From: a bacterium
Lineage (GTDB): Bacteria; JAGOBX01
Reading direction: 5' to 3'
Assembly: GCA_029551925.1 (NCBI GenBank)
Contig: JAKPEO010000001.1
Span: forward strand, 1-40,160
DNA: 40,160 bases
Shown here: piece after piece, positions 1 through 7,456 of the stretch
Layout: each line of letters begins with the position of its first letter
How positions within the stretch are numbered: position 1 is the stretch's first letter
Made by a program: the position numbers and the translations under genes
The notes under the pieces: generated by a model
The model's database searches: none
Seen by the model: only the letters and a program-made list of their open reading frames with translations
Told to the model about the DNA's origin: nothing

Positions 1-321
1 CAAAATATTAAAAATATCAATGTCGGAAGTTTTGATAGCGGATTAAACGGTTATTTTTTTTCTTTTTATAAAAACAAATATGGCATAAATATTATAAACC
101 TCGATTGTCTTGCAAATAATGAATTATATCATCAAATTTCAAAAAATAAATTTATCGAATTTTTAGAAAAAAATAAAATTAGATATTTTATTGAAGGCAT
201 AAATTTATATAATCATATTTTATGGCTTGGTATTGACCAGCGCAATTCTTTTTTTAATCGTCTAAAAAATAGACATATCATATATTACGATATGATAATT
301 TCAGAATTTAATAGTTTTTAA
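1..321 (+). CDS. C-terminal end of a membrane glycosyltransferase-like protein (5' truncated)
   Basis: An open frame enters from the window edge in frame 1 and ends at TAA 319-321, giving the last 106 residues. It begins with a VGSFDSGLNGYF-like stretch followed by INLDCLANN, and later has a hydrophobic-aromatic stretch ending in IIYYDMII. The combination of glycine-rich GSF(D/N)SG, a following YF and NLDGLVNN-like motif resembles the soluble C-terminal part of GT-C type (dolichyl-phosphate-mannose-like) polytopic glycosyltransferases, which use lipid-linked sugars at the membrane. The membrane segments that would confirm this lie outside the window. The gene is on the same strand as ppk2, but 126 bases with their own promoter-like sequence separate them, so it probably ends a separate transcript. 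The coding call is firm; the family call is moderate. Confidence 0.55.
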   Translation, partial: QNIKNINVGSFDSGLNGYFFSFYKNKYGINIINLDCLANNELYHQISKNKFIEFLEKNKIRYFIEGINLYNHILWLGIDQRNSFFNRLKNRHIIYYDMIISEFNSF

Positions 322-330
322 ATTTTTTAT

Positions 331-358
331 TTGACAATTTCAATATTAATACTAAAAT
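331..358 (+). promoter_or_regulatory. Predicted sigma70-type promoter for ppk2
   Basis: TTGACA at 331-336 and TAAAAT at 353-358 with a 16-base spacer. The -35 is a perfect consensus match and the -10 matches at five of six positions. Transcription would start near 365 and leave an 80-base AT-rich leader before the ppk2 ribosome-binding site. The same -35/-10 pair and spacing occur upstream of livK. In DNA this AT-rich chance matches are common, so this is a prediction. Confidence 0.5.
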
Positions 359-447
359 TAAATTAAATATTTTGCAAAAATTACCAAAAAATAAAAATAT
401 GTTTTTTTTTGTATAAATAATTTATATTTTTTTTGGAGGGATGGGAT

Positions 448-1389
448 ATGTCAAAAAAAGATAAAAAAGAAAAGAAGAAAGAAAAGAAAGAGAAAAAACA
501 AAAAAAACAAGACATTCTAAATGAAATTCAAGCGCAGCAATTGCCGCAGCAGCCGCAAAAGTGGGAAAAAAAATATGATGAGACACATTATAAAGAAAAA
601 AACGGTTATAAAGTTTTAAAAAATGAAATATACGAAAAAGAACTTGGCAAATTGCAAATAGAACTTGTAAAACTTCAAGAATGGATAAAAGTAAAAAAAT
701 TAAAAGTTGTAGTTATTTTTGAAGGTCGCGATGCAGCTGGCAAAGGCGGAGTAATCAAAACAATAACGCAAAGTTTAAATCCCCGCATTTGTCGAGTAGT
801 AGCATTAGGCACGCCATCTGATCGTGAAAAAACTCAGTGGTATTTTCAGCGATATGTTCCGCATCTTCCGGCTGGCGGAGAAATGGTATTGTTTGACAGA
901 AGTTGGTATAACCGCGCAGGCGTTGAAAAAGTTATGGGCTTTTGCACAGAAGAAGAATATCAAGAATTTTTTAGGTCTTGTCCTGAATTTGAACGAATGC
1001 TTATAAGATCTGGAATTATTTTAATTAAATATTGGTTTTCTGTAAGCGACGAAGAGCAGGAACGCAGATTTCAAGCACGCGCCGAAGATCCGACAAAGCG
1101 TTGGAAACTCAGCCCGATGGATATTGAATCGCGCAATCGCTGGATAGATTATTCACGCGCAAAAGATGAAAATTTCAAACATACAGACATCAAAGAAGCG
1201 CCGTGGTATGTTGTCAATGCTGATATAAAAAAACACGCGCGGCTTAATTGTATTTCTCATTTGCTTTCAAAAATCAAATATGAAGATTTAACTCCGGGAC
1301 CAATAAAATTACCGAAGCGCGCACAGGACAAATCCGGTTATGTTAGACCCCCGATGACATCTCAGACATTTGTCCCTGAAATTTATTAA
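448..1389 (+). CDS. ppk2: Polyphosphate kinase 2 (PPK2 family)
   Basis: A 313-residue PPK2-family enzyme, which transfers phosphate between polyphosphate and nucleotides in the cytoplasm; single-domain members mainly make GTP or ATP from polyphosphate, some act on NMPs. Residues 93-101 form the Walker A loop (GRDAAGKGG), D150 lies in the Walker B motif LFDRSWYNRAG, and an arginine-rich lid (RRFQARAEDPTKRWK) follows. The first 21 residues are almost all lysine, glutamate and glutamine, an unusually basic tail that could contact polyanionic polyphosphate (inference). The start is ATG 448, set by a GGAGGG ribosome-binding site at 435-440, seven bases upstream; an in-frame TTG at 433 overlaps that site and is not used. 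The phosphate transporter gene follows on the same strand, a sensible pairing for phosphate storage. Family call is secure; substrate preference is not. Confidence 0.95.
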   Translation: MSKKDKKEKKKEKKEKKQKKQDILNEIQAQQLPQQPQKWEKKYDETHYKEKNGYKVLKNEIYEKELGKLQIELVKLQEWIKVKKLKVVVIFEGRDAAGKGGVIKTITQSLNPRICRVVALGTPSDREKTQWYFQRYVPHLPAGGEMVLFDRSWYNRAGVEKVMGFCTEEEYQEFFRSCPEFERMLIRSGIILIKYWFSVSDEEQERRFQARAEDPTKRWKLSPMDIESRNRWIDYSRAKDENFKHTDIKEAPWYVVNADIKKHARLNCISHLLSKIKYEDLTPGPIKLPKRAQDKSGYVRPPMTSQTFVPEIY

Positions 1390-1455
1390 AATTAAGCAAG
1401 CGATAAAATTTAATATTACGCTTGACAACAATAATTATAAATATTGAGGCGCTAT

Positions 1456-3540
1456 ATGTTAAAAAATTTTTTTTTAATTTTAATAGTTTTTTTATTAATT
1501 TTTGCAAATAAAAATATTATATCAGCACAGAACACTGTTTCTGCCGCTGTTCAATCTTCTTCAACTGCTTCAAAAAACACAATCAAACTTTCTAATGAAT
1601 CATACGAAAAAGGCACGACTATATTAAGCGGTTTAGAGGGCGAAGATATTACAAATATTAAGGTAAAAGTTGAAGGTATAGATTGCGCGGCAAATGATAT
1701 TAATATTATTTTTGCTATTACTTCAAAGCCGTCAAAAAGCGACAAAGTTTATTGTTCTGCAACCAAAGTAAAAGTCAATGCAGATGGCTATGCAACCACA
1801 ATCTTAAAAGACGCCACAAAAAGCGGCGATTATGTGGTAACAGCATATATTTCCGAATATCCTGAGATAAAACCAGTGAATATAAAAATTAATATTATGT
1901 CTAAAACTTGGTATATAATGGTAATTGTCGGACTATTAGGCGGACTTGGCGTATTTCTTTACGGTATGAAAATTTGCGCCGAAGGTCTGCAAAATGTCGC
2001 CGGCGATAAGATGAAGGATATATTATCAAAATTTACTAAAACTCCGATATCAGGGTATATAACCGGTTTTTTTGCCACTGCCGCAGTGCAGAGTTCAAGC
2101 GCTACTACTTCAATGTGTGTTGGGTTTGTCAGCGCAACGCTTATGACAATGGTGCAAGCTATAGCGGTTATGCAGGGCTCGCGCATCGGCTCTACTGTCA
2201 CAGCGCAATTAATAGCATTTAAAATAGCTGACTATGCGCTGCTTCTTGTTATTGCCGGTTTCATTATGATGGTGTCATCGAGCAAAAAAAAATTCAAACA
2301 AATCGGCATAATTTTAATAGGTTTCGGTTTTTTATTTTATGGTATGGAAATTATGTCTTCCGCGATGAAACCGCTGCGTTCTTATCCTGATTTTACAGCA
2401 ATGCTATTAAAATTAAGTTCTAAACCTGCATTAGCTATTATTTTTTCAGTAGCGTTTACTGCATTAATTCAATCGAGCGCAGCAACTGTTGGGCTATGTA
2501 TAGCATTTGCCGAACAGAATCTTATTAATCTTGAAACTGCTGTGCCGTTAGTGTTAGGAGCAATGATTGGCACTACTGCTACCGCAATTTTAGCGTCGCT
2601 TGGAGCAAACAAAAACGGCAAACGCACTGCGGTTGCTAATTTTATTTGCGCAGTACTCGCAGTTTTAGTTTGTTCAATATTCATCACATATATTGACGAT
2701 ATAGTAATAAAAATAACAAAGTTATTCGGGTCCGATTCAATACCGCGGCAAGTGGCAAACACTTATACTCTCTGTGCATCTTTTGGAGTGTTGGTTTTTC
2801 TGCCGTTTATAAAAATAATTGCAAAAATAGTTTATTTAATTTTGCCTGAAAGCGAAAGCGAACGAACAGTTTTTGAGCCAAAATATCTTGCGGAAGGTTT
2901 CGCTAACAGTCCTGATGTTGCGCTGGATATGGCAAAAAAAGAACTATTGCGTATGGGCGGAATACTACAAGATATACTTGAAAATATTGCTCCGGCATTT
3001 GAAAAAAAATCCGAAACACTAATTAGCGAAATAGTCAAAAACGATGATAAAATCGATATACTTGATAAAGCCATAAGACCATATCTCAACAACATCGGAC
3101 GAAGCGGCTTAAATGAAGAGCAGACAAAACTTTATATTACTCAACTTTATATAACAAGTTATTTTGAAACTATCGGCGATATTGTGGTTAAAAACATTGT
3201 TCCGCAAGCAAACAAAGTAATAGATAAAAATCTACCGTTCACTGAAAAAGAAATTGACCATCTAAAAAATTTAACATCAAAAATTTCTGAGCTTTTTAAA
3301 ATGTGTTTAGACGCTTTTGAAAATAGAAAATTAGAGCAAGCGGAAAGCGTTTGTCTTTTATACACTAAACTACAGAGAATAGCTAAAAAAATTCATCAAG
3401 ATACTTTCGATGCAATGCGCAGCGAAACGCAAACATCGGCAGCGCAGCAGGGCTCGCTTTTTCTTGATACCATCGAAGGGTTAATGACAATCGCTGCTAC
3501 TATTAACACAATAGCAAAAACTATAGTTGAAGAATTATAA
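1456..3540 (+). CDS. Na+/phosphate cotransporter with N-terminal Ig-like domain and C-terminal PhoU-like domain
   Basis: A 694-residue inner-membrane phosphate importer of the NaPi/PNaS family. A signal-like helix (residues 3-22) is followed by about 120 residues of beta-rich, Ig-like sequence, then the transporter: first membrane helix about 151-173, the family's QSSSATT repeat near 212 and its inverted-repeat partner QSSAATVG near 339. The last 215 residues are helical and match the PhoU-like regulatory domain often attached to bacterial NaPi proteins. The extracytoplasmic N-terminal domain is not part of the usual architecture. The start is ATG 1456 with GAGG at 1446-1449; the TTG at 1444 overlaps that site. 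It lies 66 bases after ppk2 and 12 bases before a cNMP-binding gene, so the three probably form an operon handling phosphate and polyphosphate, with a possible nucleotide signal input. Confidence 0.9.
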   Translation: MLKNFFLILIVFLLIFANKNIISAQNTVSAAVQSSSTASKNTIKLSNESYEKGTTILSGLEGEDITNIKVKVEGIDCAANDINIIFAITSKPSKSDKVYCSATKVKVNADGYATTILKDATKSGDYVVTAYISEYPEIKPVNIKINIMSKTWYIMVIVGLLGGLGVFLYGMKICAEGLQNVAGDKMKDILSKFTKTPISGYITGFFATAAVQSSSATTSMCVGFVSATLMTMVQAIAVMQGSRIGSTVTAQLIAFKIADYALLLVIAGFIMMVSSSKKKFKQIGIILIGFGFLFYGMEIMSSAMKPLRSYPDFTAMLLKLSSKPALAIIFSVAFTALIQSSAATVGLCIAFAEQNLINLETAVPLVLGAMIGTTATAILASLGANKNGKRTAVANFICAVLAVLVCSIFITYIDDIVIKITKLFGSDSIPRQVANTYTLCASFGVLVFLPFIKIIAKIVYLILPESESERTVFEPKYLAEGFANSPDVALDMAKKELLRMGGILQDILENIAPAFEKKSETLISEIVKNDDKIDILDKAIRPYLNNIGRSGLNEEQTKLYITQLYITSYFETIGDIVVKNIVPQANKVIDKNLPFTEKEIDHLKNLTSKISELFKMCLDAFENRKLEQAESVCLLYTKLQRIAKKIHQDTFDAMRSETQTSAAQQGSLFLDTIEGLMTIAATINTIAKTIVEEL

Positions 3541-3552
3541 TAGGAGTTTTTT

Positions 3553-4008
3553 ATGGCAATAGACATATTTAAAAAAAATCAAATTTTTGAAAATCTCACT
3601 GACAACGAATTAAAATTAATAGAAAACATTTGTAAAATTCAAAATATTCCAGAAAACGAAAATATCTTTGAAGAAGGTGCGCCGAGCGATGATATCTTCA
3701 TTCTTTTAAAAGGCAAAGTGGCGATTGAAATTCAGTTGCAAGTGAAAACTGATAAAGCGCAAGTGCATACAGTCGAAGAAGGGCAGGTATTTGGTGAGTT
3801 TGGACTTATTGACAGAGAAGCGCGGTCAGCGTCTGCTGATACTTTAAAAGATTCTACTGTAATCAGAATACCGATTGACGACCTGACAAAACTTATGGAT
3901 GCAAATACGGCAATCGGTTATAAGATTATGAAAAATTTCAATAAAATATTAGCATCGCGTATCAAAAAAACAACAAAAGAATTACGCGCAAGTTTACTCT
4001 GGAATTGA
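3553..4008 (+). CDS. Stand-alone cyclic-nucleotide-binding domain protein
   Basis: A 151-residue protein made almost entirely of one Crp-type cNMP-binding beta-barrel. The phosphate-binding cassette is visible as VFGEFGLIDREARSASA, with the glutamate and arginine that bind the ribose and cyclic phosphate in true cAMP or cGMP receptors. There is no room for a helix-turn-helix, so it is not a CRP-like DNA-binding regulator; the C-terminal 30 residues are a helix suited to contact a partner protein. ATG 3553 is preceded by TAGGAG. It ends a probable ppk2-NaPi-cNMP operon, 12 bases after the transporter. With the adenylate cyclase at 13808-15571 it could be an effector of the same messenger. The ligand is inferred from the cassette only. 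Confidence 0.88.
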   Translation: MAIDIFKKNQIFENLTDNELKLIENICKIQNIPENENIFEEGAPSDDIFILLKGKVAIEIQLQVKTDKAQVHTVEEGQVFGEFGLIDREARSASADTLKDSTVIRIPIDDLTKLMDANTAIGYKIMKNFNKILASRIKKTTKELRASLLWN

Positions 4009-4019
4009 AAAAAATTAGA

Positions 4020-4059
4020 AAAGGCATTTGCGTATTCGCACAAATACTCAAATGCCTTT
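4020..4059. terminator. Bidirectional rho-independent terminator
   Basis: An 11-bp perfect stem (4020-4030 with 4049-4059) is extended inward by five more pairs (4032-4036 with 4043-4047) after one mismatch, leaving a six-base loop. It sits between the converging cNMP-binding gene and hemW. T-rich sequence follows on the + strand (to about 4080), and the A-rich run at 4008-4017 gives a U tract on the - strand, so it can stop both transcripts. Confidence 0.8.
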
Positions 4060-4118
4060 CTTTACAATTCATTTTATTTTTTCATTGATATACACTCAAA
4101 AATTAGTCCATATATCTT

Positions 4119-5237
4119 TTATAAAAATTCGGAGGCCGCGATATTGGCAAATAATCTGCCCTTAAATGTCAATTTCATATTATTATTATTAACTTCAATC
4201 AATTCTTGATTTATTAATTTTTCAATTTGTTTACGAAATTTTTTCAAAAAATCAATTTGATATTTTTTATTTATTTCCTTTATATTTACGCCTTCAGCTA
4301 AATGCAAATTGAGCATTATTGTCTCGCCTAATCGTCTGTCATCATCTAAAATTTCAAAAGATTCTTCGGCGTTATTTTTATCTAATACGGCATTAATATA
4401 TTGTCTTGGAAATTTATAATTCCAAAATCTTTTTTTATTTATATATGAATGCGCGGCTGCTCCGATCCCTATATATTCATAATTTCGCCAATATAATTTA
4501 TTATGTTTGCACTCAAACCCCGAAAGAGCATAACTTGAAATTTCATAATGATAATAATCAGATGCTGTTAATAAATTATAAACTAATTCATAATATTCAA
4601 CATAGTCATCATCTTCTACTGCTCGAATTTGCAATTTTTTTAAAAGCCAGCCTAAATATGTTTTTTCTTCTATTACTAAATCATATATTGCAAAATGCTT
4701 CGGCTTATATTTCAATGCCAGCATCACATCATTTTCTAATTTTTTTAAACTCTGAACCTGCGGCACAGCAAATAAAATATCAACATTATAATTTTCAAAA
4801 AAACTTGCTGCTAAATTAATCGCTTTCTCTGCTGTTTTTCCATTATACCTGCGCTTCAAAAATTTCAAAATTTCATCATCAAATGATTGGATGCCTAAAC
4901 TTATACGATTAACACCAAAATTTTTATAATATTTCAACAATTGATTATCAACATCGTCAGGATTTACTTCAATAGTAAATTCTATTTTTTTTGATATTTT
5001 AAAATTTGTATGCAGAGCATTTATAAGTTTTTCAAGTTGCGAAGCAGGCATTAACGAAGGCGTGCCGCCACCTAAATACACGCTTTTTAGTTTGTTGCCG
5101 CTATACAACTGCATTTCTTTAATAAGAGCATTTAAGTATATATCAGAATAGCCATTATAATCAGGAACAGTAATATAATCGCAATAACTACATTTACTCT
5201 TACAAAACGGAAAATTTATATACAAACCATAAGACAT
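4119..5237 (-). CDS. hemW: HemW-like radical SAM heme chaperone
   Basis: A 372-residue radical SAM protein. The N-terminus carries CKSKCSYCDY, the CxxxCxxC cluster loop; aspartate rather than a further cysteine after the third cysteine favours HemW over true coproporphyrinogen III dehydrogenase (HemN). GGGTPS follows near residue 58, and NRISLGIQSF, the SAM-binding beta strand of the family, near residue 137. The C-terminal third holds the HemN-C-like region. HemW proteins bind heme and deliver it to target proteins in the cytoplasm. The gene follows the 86-aa gene on the same strand with a 63-base gap and has no clear ribosome-binding site. Many genomes mislabel this family as oxygen-independent coproporphyrinogen oxidase. 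Confidence 0.88.
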   Translation of the reverse strand: MSYGLYINFPFCKSKCSYCDYITVPDYNGYSDIYLNALIKEMQLYSGNKLKSVYLGGGTPSLMPASQLEKLINALHTNFKISKKIEFTIEVNPDDVDNQLLKYYKNFGVNRISLGIQSFDDEILKFLKRRYNGKTAEKAINLAASFFENYNVDILFAVPQVQSLKKLENDVMLALKYKPKHFAIYDLVIEEKTYLGWLLKKLQIRAVEDDDYVEYYELVYNLLTASDYYHYEISSYALSGFECKHNKLYWRNYEYIGIGAAAHSYINKKRFWNYKFPRQYINAVLDKNNAEESFEILDDDRRLGETIMLNLHLAEGVNIKEINKKYQIDFLKKFRKQIEKLINQELIEVNNNNMKLTFKGRLFANIAASEFL

Positions 5238-5300
5238 ATTTTTTTTAATAAAAGTTTATTGGGGAGGGATAGAAATAAAATAAAAATTAACTAATAATTA

Positions 5301-5561
5301 TTATGTCCATCCATTCATTAATTTTTCTGCGATTAATTCTGACACATCTGTATTTTTATAATAATTAGTTGCAAGACGCTCTTTAATTTTTTGTAGTTTA
5401 CTAATTTTGGTATCCGCTGTTTTTTCGCTTGTATCAAATTGCTGACGCAGTATATCTTTAAATTGAATATTATTTTCTTGATAATAATTACTGTCTTTTT
5501 TTTCTTGGTTTTTATTATGCGCCGCAACTATTGGGATTTTCGGAATGCTAATTATATTCAT
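5301..5561 (-). CDS. Small hypothetical protein with FlgM-like C-terminus
   Basis: An 86-residue hydrophilic protein with no signal peptide or cysteine. The first 50 residues are low-complexity and probably disordered. The last 35 (KISKLQKIKERLATNYY... followed by VSELIAEKLMNG) resemble the C-terminal helix pair of the anti-sigma-28 factor FlgM, whose pattern is a lysine-rich helix, an xYxxD turn and an IAxKL helix. FlgM binds the flagellar sigma factor FliA, and an unstructured N-terminus is also FlgM-like. No flagellar gene lies nearby, so this rests on a short motif. ATG 5561 is preceded by AAGGA at a good distance. It lies upstream of hemW on the same strand. Confidence 0.45.
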   Translation of the reverse strand: MNIISIPKIPIVAAHNKNQEKKDSNYYQENNIQFKDILRQQFDTSEKTADTKISKLQKIKERLATNYYKNTDVSELIAEKLMNGWT

Positions 5562-5733
5562 AATTCCATCCTTGGTATTTAAACATAACTCCTAAAAATT
5601 TTTTATAAAAATAATATCTTTTTACAATCCAATCCTTTTAAATCTATATTATTTATCGACAAAAAATCAAAAAACTTTAATTTTTTTTTATTTTTTTTAT
5701 AAAAATATATTTAATATTTTGATAAATTTATCG
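5562..5733. other. AT-rich intergenic stretch without a gene
   Basis: 172 bases of A/T-rich DNA between the fumarase subunit and the 86-aa gene. It holds a perfect 12-bp palindrome GATAAATTTATC at 5721-5732, one base past the fumarase stop, and a 12-codon reading frame (5586 down to 5548, - strand) that overlaps the start of the 86-aa gene. No convincing promoter pair or terminator was seen. Confidence 0.5.
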
Positions 5734-6261
5734 TTAGTTTTTATAAACTAATACTGGAAAACGCTTAACAGTTAATCTTAATAGTGCTTCTGCGCCTAAT
5801 TCTGCAAATGCTATCGTCTCGCTTTTTTCGATAAATTGGGATAATAACGCCGCATAACCGCCAAATGTAATTAAATACACGGCGCCATAATCCCTTATTT
5901 TTTTCATCGCTTCTGCGCTGCGCTGACCTTTGCCAATAAAAGCGTTCACTCCTAATTTCAACATCAATTCAACATAACAATCCATTCTGCTGCTCGTAGT
6001 AGGACCAATAGCGCCAATAATTTTATTGGCAGGCGTAGGCGATGGCCCAGCATAGAATATCACACTATTTTCAAAAGAAACAGGCAATTTTTTATTTTCA
6101 CTGCACAATTCCGCTATTTTTTTATGTACCATATCACGGCAGACCAAAATTTCGCCTGTTAACGCTAAACAATCTAAATGTTTGAATTTTTTTATTTTGC
6201 TTTTATTAAAAGGTAAAATTATCTCTCCAAATTCTTTTTCAATAATATTTCTGAATTTCAT
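5734..6261 (-). CDS. Class I fumarate hydratase / tartrate dehydratase beta subunit
   Basis: A 175-residue protein matching the C-terminal (beta) domain of Fe-S hydro-lyases of the class I fumarase / L-tartrate dehydratase family, which interconvert fumarate and malate. The family's GPTTSSRMD motif and the following IGKGQRS are present, as is an FYAGPSPTP segment near the middle; length is normal for a separate beta subunit. The [4Fe-4S] cluster is carried by the alpha subunit, which is not next to this gene or elsewhere in the window, although the two genes normally sit together. The gene lies four bases after manA and ends the operon that begins with the voltage-sensor gene. Tartrate dehydratase beta cannot be excluded. 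Confidence 0.85.
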   Translation of the reverse strand: MKFRNIIEKEFGEIILPFNKSKIKKFKHLDCLALTGEILVCRDMVHKKIAELCSENKKLPVSFENSVIFYAGPSPTPANKIIGAIGPTTSSRMDCYVELMLKLGVNAFIGKGQRSAEAMKKIRDYGAVYLITFGGYAALLSQFIEKSETIAFAELGAEALLRLTVKRFPVLVYKN

Positions 6262-6265
6262 AAAT

Positions 6266-7267
6266 CTAACATGTTATTTTCAAAAATTTTAATTCTTTAT
6301 GACTTATAATTTTATATGTTTTTAATTGCGCTGGCAAAAACCAAGTTTCGCCGCTGTTGAAATTATAAAGTTTATCATCCGCTATCAACGAAGCGCTGCC
6401 CTGAAAAATCATAAATATCTCAAATTTTTCAGAGCGTTTATTAAAATGACTTTTACCAAATATCCTGTATTCGAATATTTTAAAATATCGGCTGTTCAAT
6501 AATTTTTTATATTGATAATCTATGCAATCCGCTACGCTATTATTTTTTGGCAGTTTGTAAATTGTTTGGTTTTTGAAATTTATTGTTTCTAATGCTTCAG
6601 TAATATGTAATTTTCGCGGTTTTCCATCTAATCCGCAGCGCTGCCAATCATAAATTCTAAAAGTCAAATCAGAATTTTGCTGAATTTCAGCAATACGCAC
6701 ACCGCCTAATATTGCGTGTATCAATCCTGCTGGTATATAAAAAAAATCACCAGTTTTGATATTTATATAATTCAACTCTTTTTCTATTTCAGAATTTTGT
6801 TTTTTTATTTTCTCTTTGAATTTTGCAATATCTATTTTTGACTGCAGTCCTAAAATTATTTTTGCGCTGCGGTCTGCGTTTAAAATATACCAAAATTCAT
6901 TTTTTCCGCTATCTTCAAGTTTTTTTAATTTTGTATATCTTTCAGAAGGATGCACTTGCACTGATAATTTTTCAGCTGCATCTATGTATTTTAACATTAT
7001 TGGAAATCTGCCGAATCTGTCAAACTCAAAATTCTCGCCTAAATATTCATTCTTATTTTTTTTTAAGACATCTATTAATTTTTTTTCAGCATAATAACCG
7101 TTTTCTATTATAGTCGCGGCATCCACACGATCAACTAACTCCCAACTTTCTCCTATTTTTGACGATGGCAGCTGCTTGCCAAAATTTTTAGTCAACCAAC
7201 TGCCGCCCCACACGGTTTCTTTATATATAGGTCTTAATTTTAATGGATAAATATCACAAGCGCGCAT
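6266..7267 (-). CDS. manA: Mannose-6-phosphate isomerase, class I
   Basis: A 333-residue cupin-type phosphomannose isomerase, which interconverts fructose-6-phosphate and mannose-6-phosphate and feeds GDP-sugar and surface polysaccharide synthesis. Zinc ligands are visible: glutamine and histidine in QVHPSERY, glutamate in GKNEFWYI, and histidine in PAGLIHAILGG. QQNSDLTFRIYDWQR, typical of the shorter Bacillus-like class, follows. The N-terminal ETVWGGSWL is also characteristic. Length fits that class (about 315-330 residues). It sits between the 60-aa membrane protein and the fumarase subunit with gaps of six and four bases, so all are likely translated from one message. Activity on related hexose phosphates cannot be excluded. 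Confidence 0.93.
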   Translation of the reverse strand: MRACDIYPLKLRPIYKETVWGGSWLTKNFGKQLPSSKIGESWELVDRVDAATIIENGYYAEKKLIDVLKKNKNEYLGENFEFDRFGRFPIMLKYIDAAEKLSVQVHPSERYTKLKKLEDSGKNEFWYILNADRSAKIILGLQSKIDIAKFKEKIKKQNSEIEKELNYINIKTGDFFYIPAGLIHAILGGVRIAEIQQNSDLTFRIYDWQRCGLDGKPRKLHITEALETINFKNQTIYKLPKNNSVADCIDYQYKKLLNSRYFKIFEYRIFGKSHFNKRSEKFEIFMIFQGSASLIADDKLYNFNSGETWFLPAQLKTYKIISHKELKFLKITC

Positions 7268-7273
7268 AATTAT

Positions 7274-7456
7274 TTACTTCGCATTTAACAACAAGTTCAA
7301 TTGCTCTTCGTATTTATTGCTACCGCCTTTTTCTTTTCTTTTTTTTTCTAAATTTTTTAAATCTTTTTCAGCATGCTTCATAAATGATGACAGCATAAAA
7401 AACATTATCGCTAATATCATTACAATTGCGGCAAAAGAAGTAGGAAATTTCTTCAT
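7274..7456 (-). CDS. 60-residue single-pass membrane protein
   Basis: A small protein with one hydrophobic helix (about residues 8-25) after MKKFPTS, then a strongly charged cytoplasmic-type tail of alternating lysine and glutamate (KHAEKDLKNLEKKRKEKGG). No family recognised. It starts directly after the stop codon of the voltage-sensor gene (ATG 7454-7456 next to TAA 7457-7459), and a GGAG site lies inside the end of that gene, so the two are translationally linked. The tight spacing suggests a partner or accessory subunit of the voltage-sensor protein, but this is inference. It reads as a real gene because of the site, the spacing and the sensible topology. Confidence 0.65.
   Translation of the reverse strand: MKKFPTSFAAIVMILAIMFFMLSSFMKHAEKDLKNLEKKRKEKGGSNKYEEQLNLLLNAK

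Noticed and set aside
433-447. Upstream TTG start for ppk2
   Set aside because: It overlaps the ribosome-binding site of ATG 448.
1422-1449. TTGACA upstream of the phosphate cotransporter as a promoter
   Set aside because: No -10 box at 15-18 bases; the site would fall on the ribosome-binding site and start codon.
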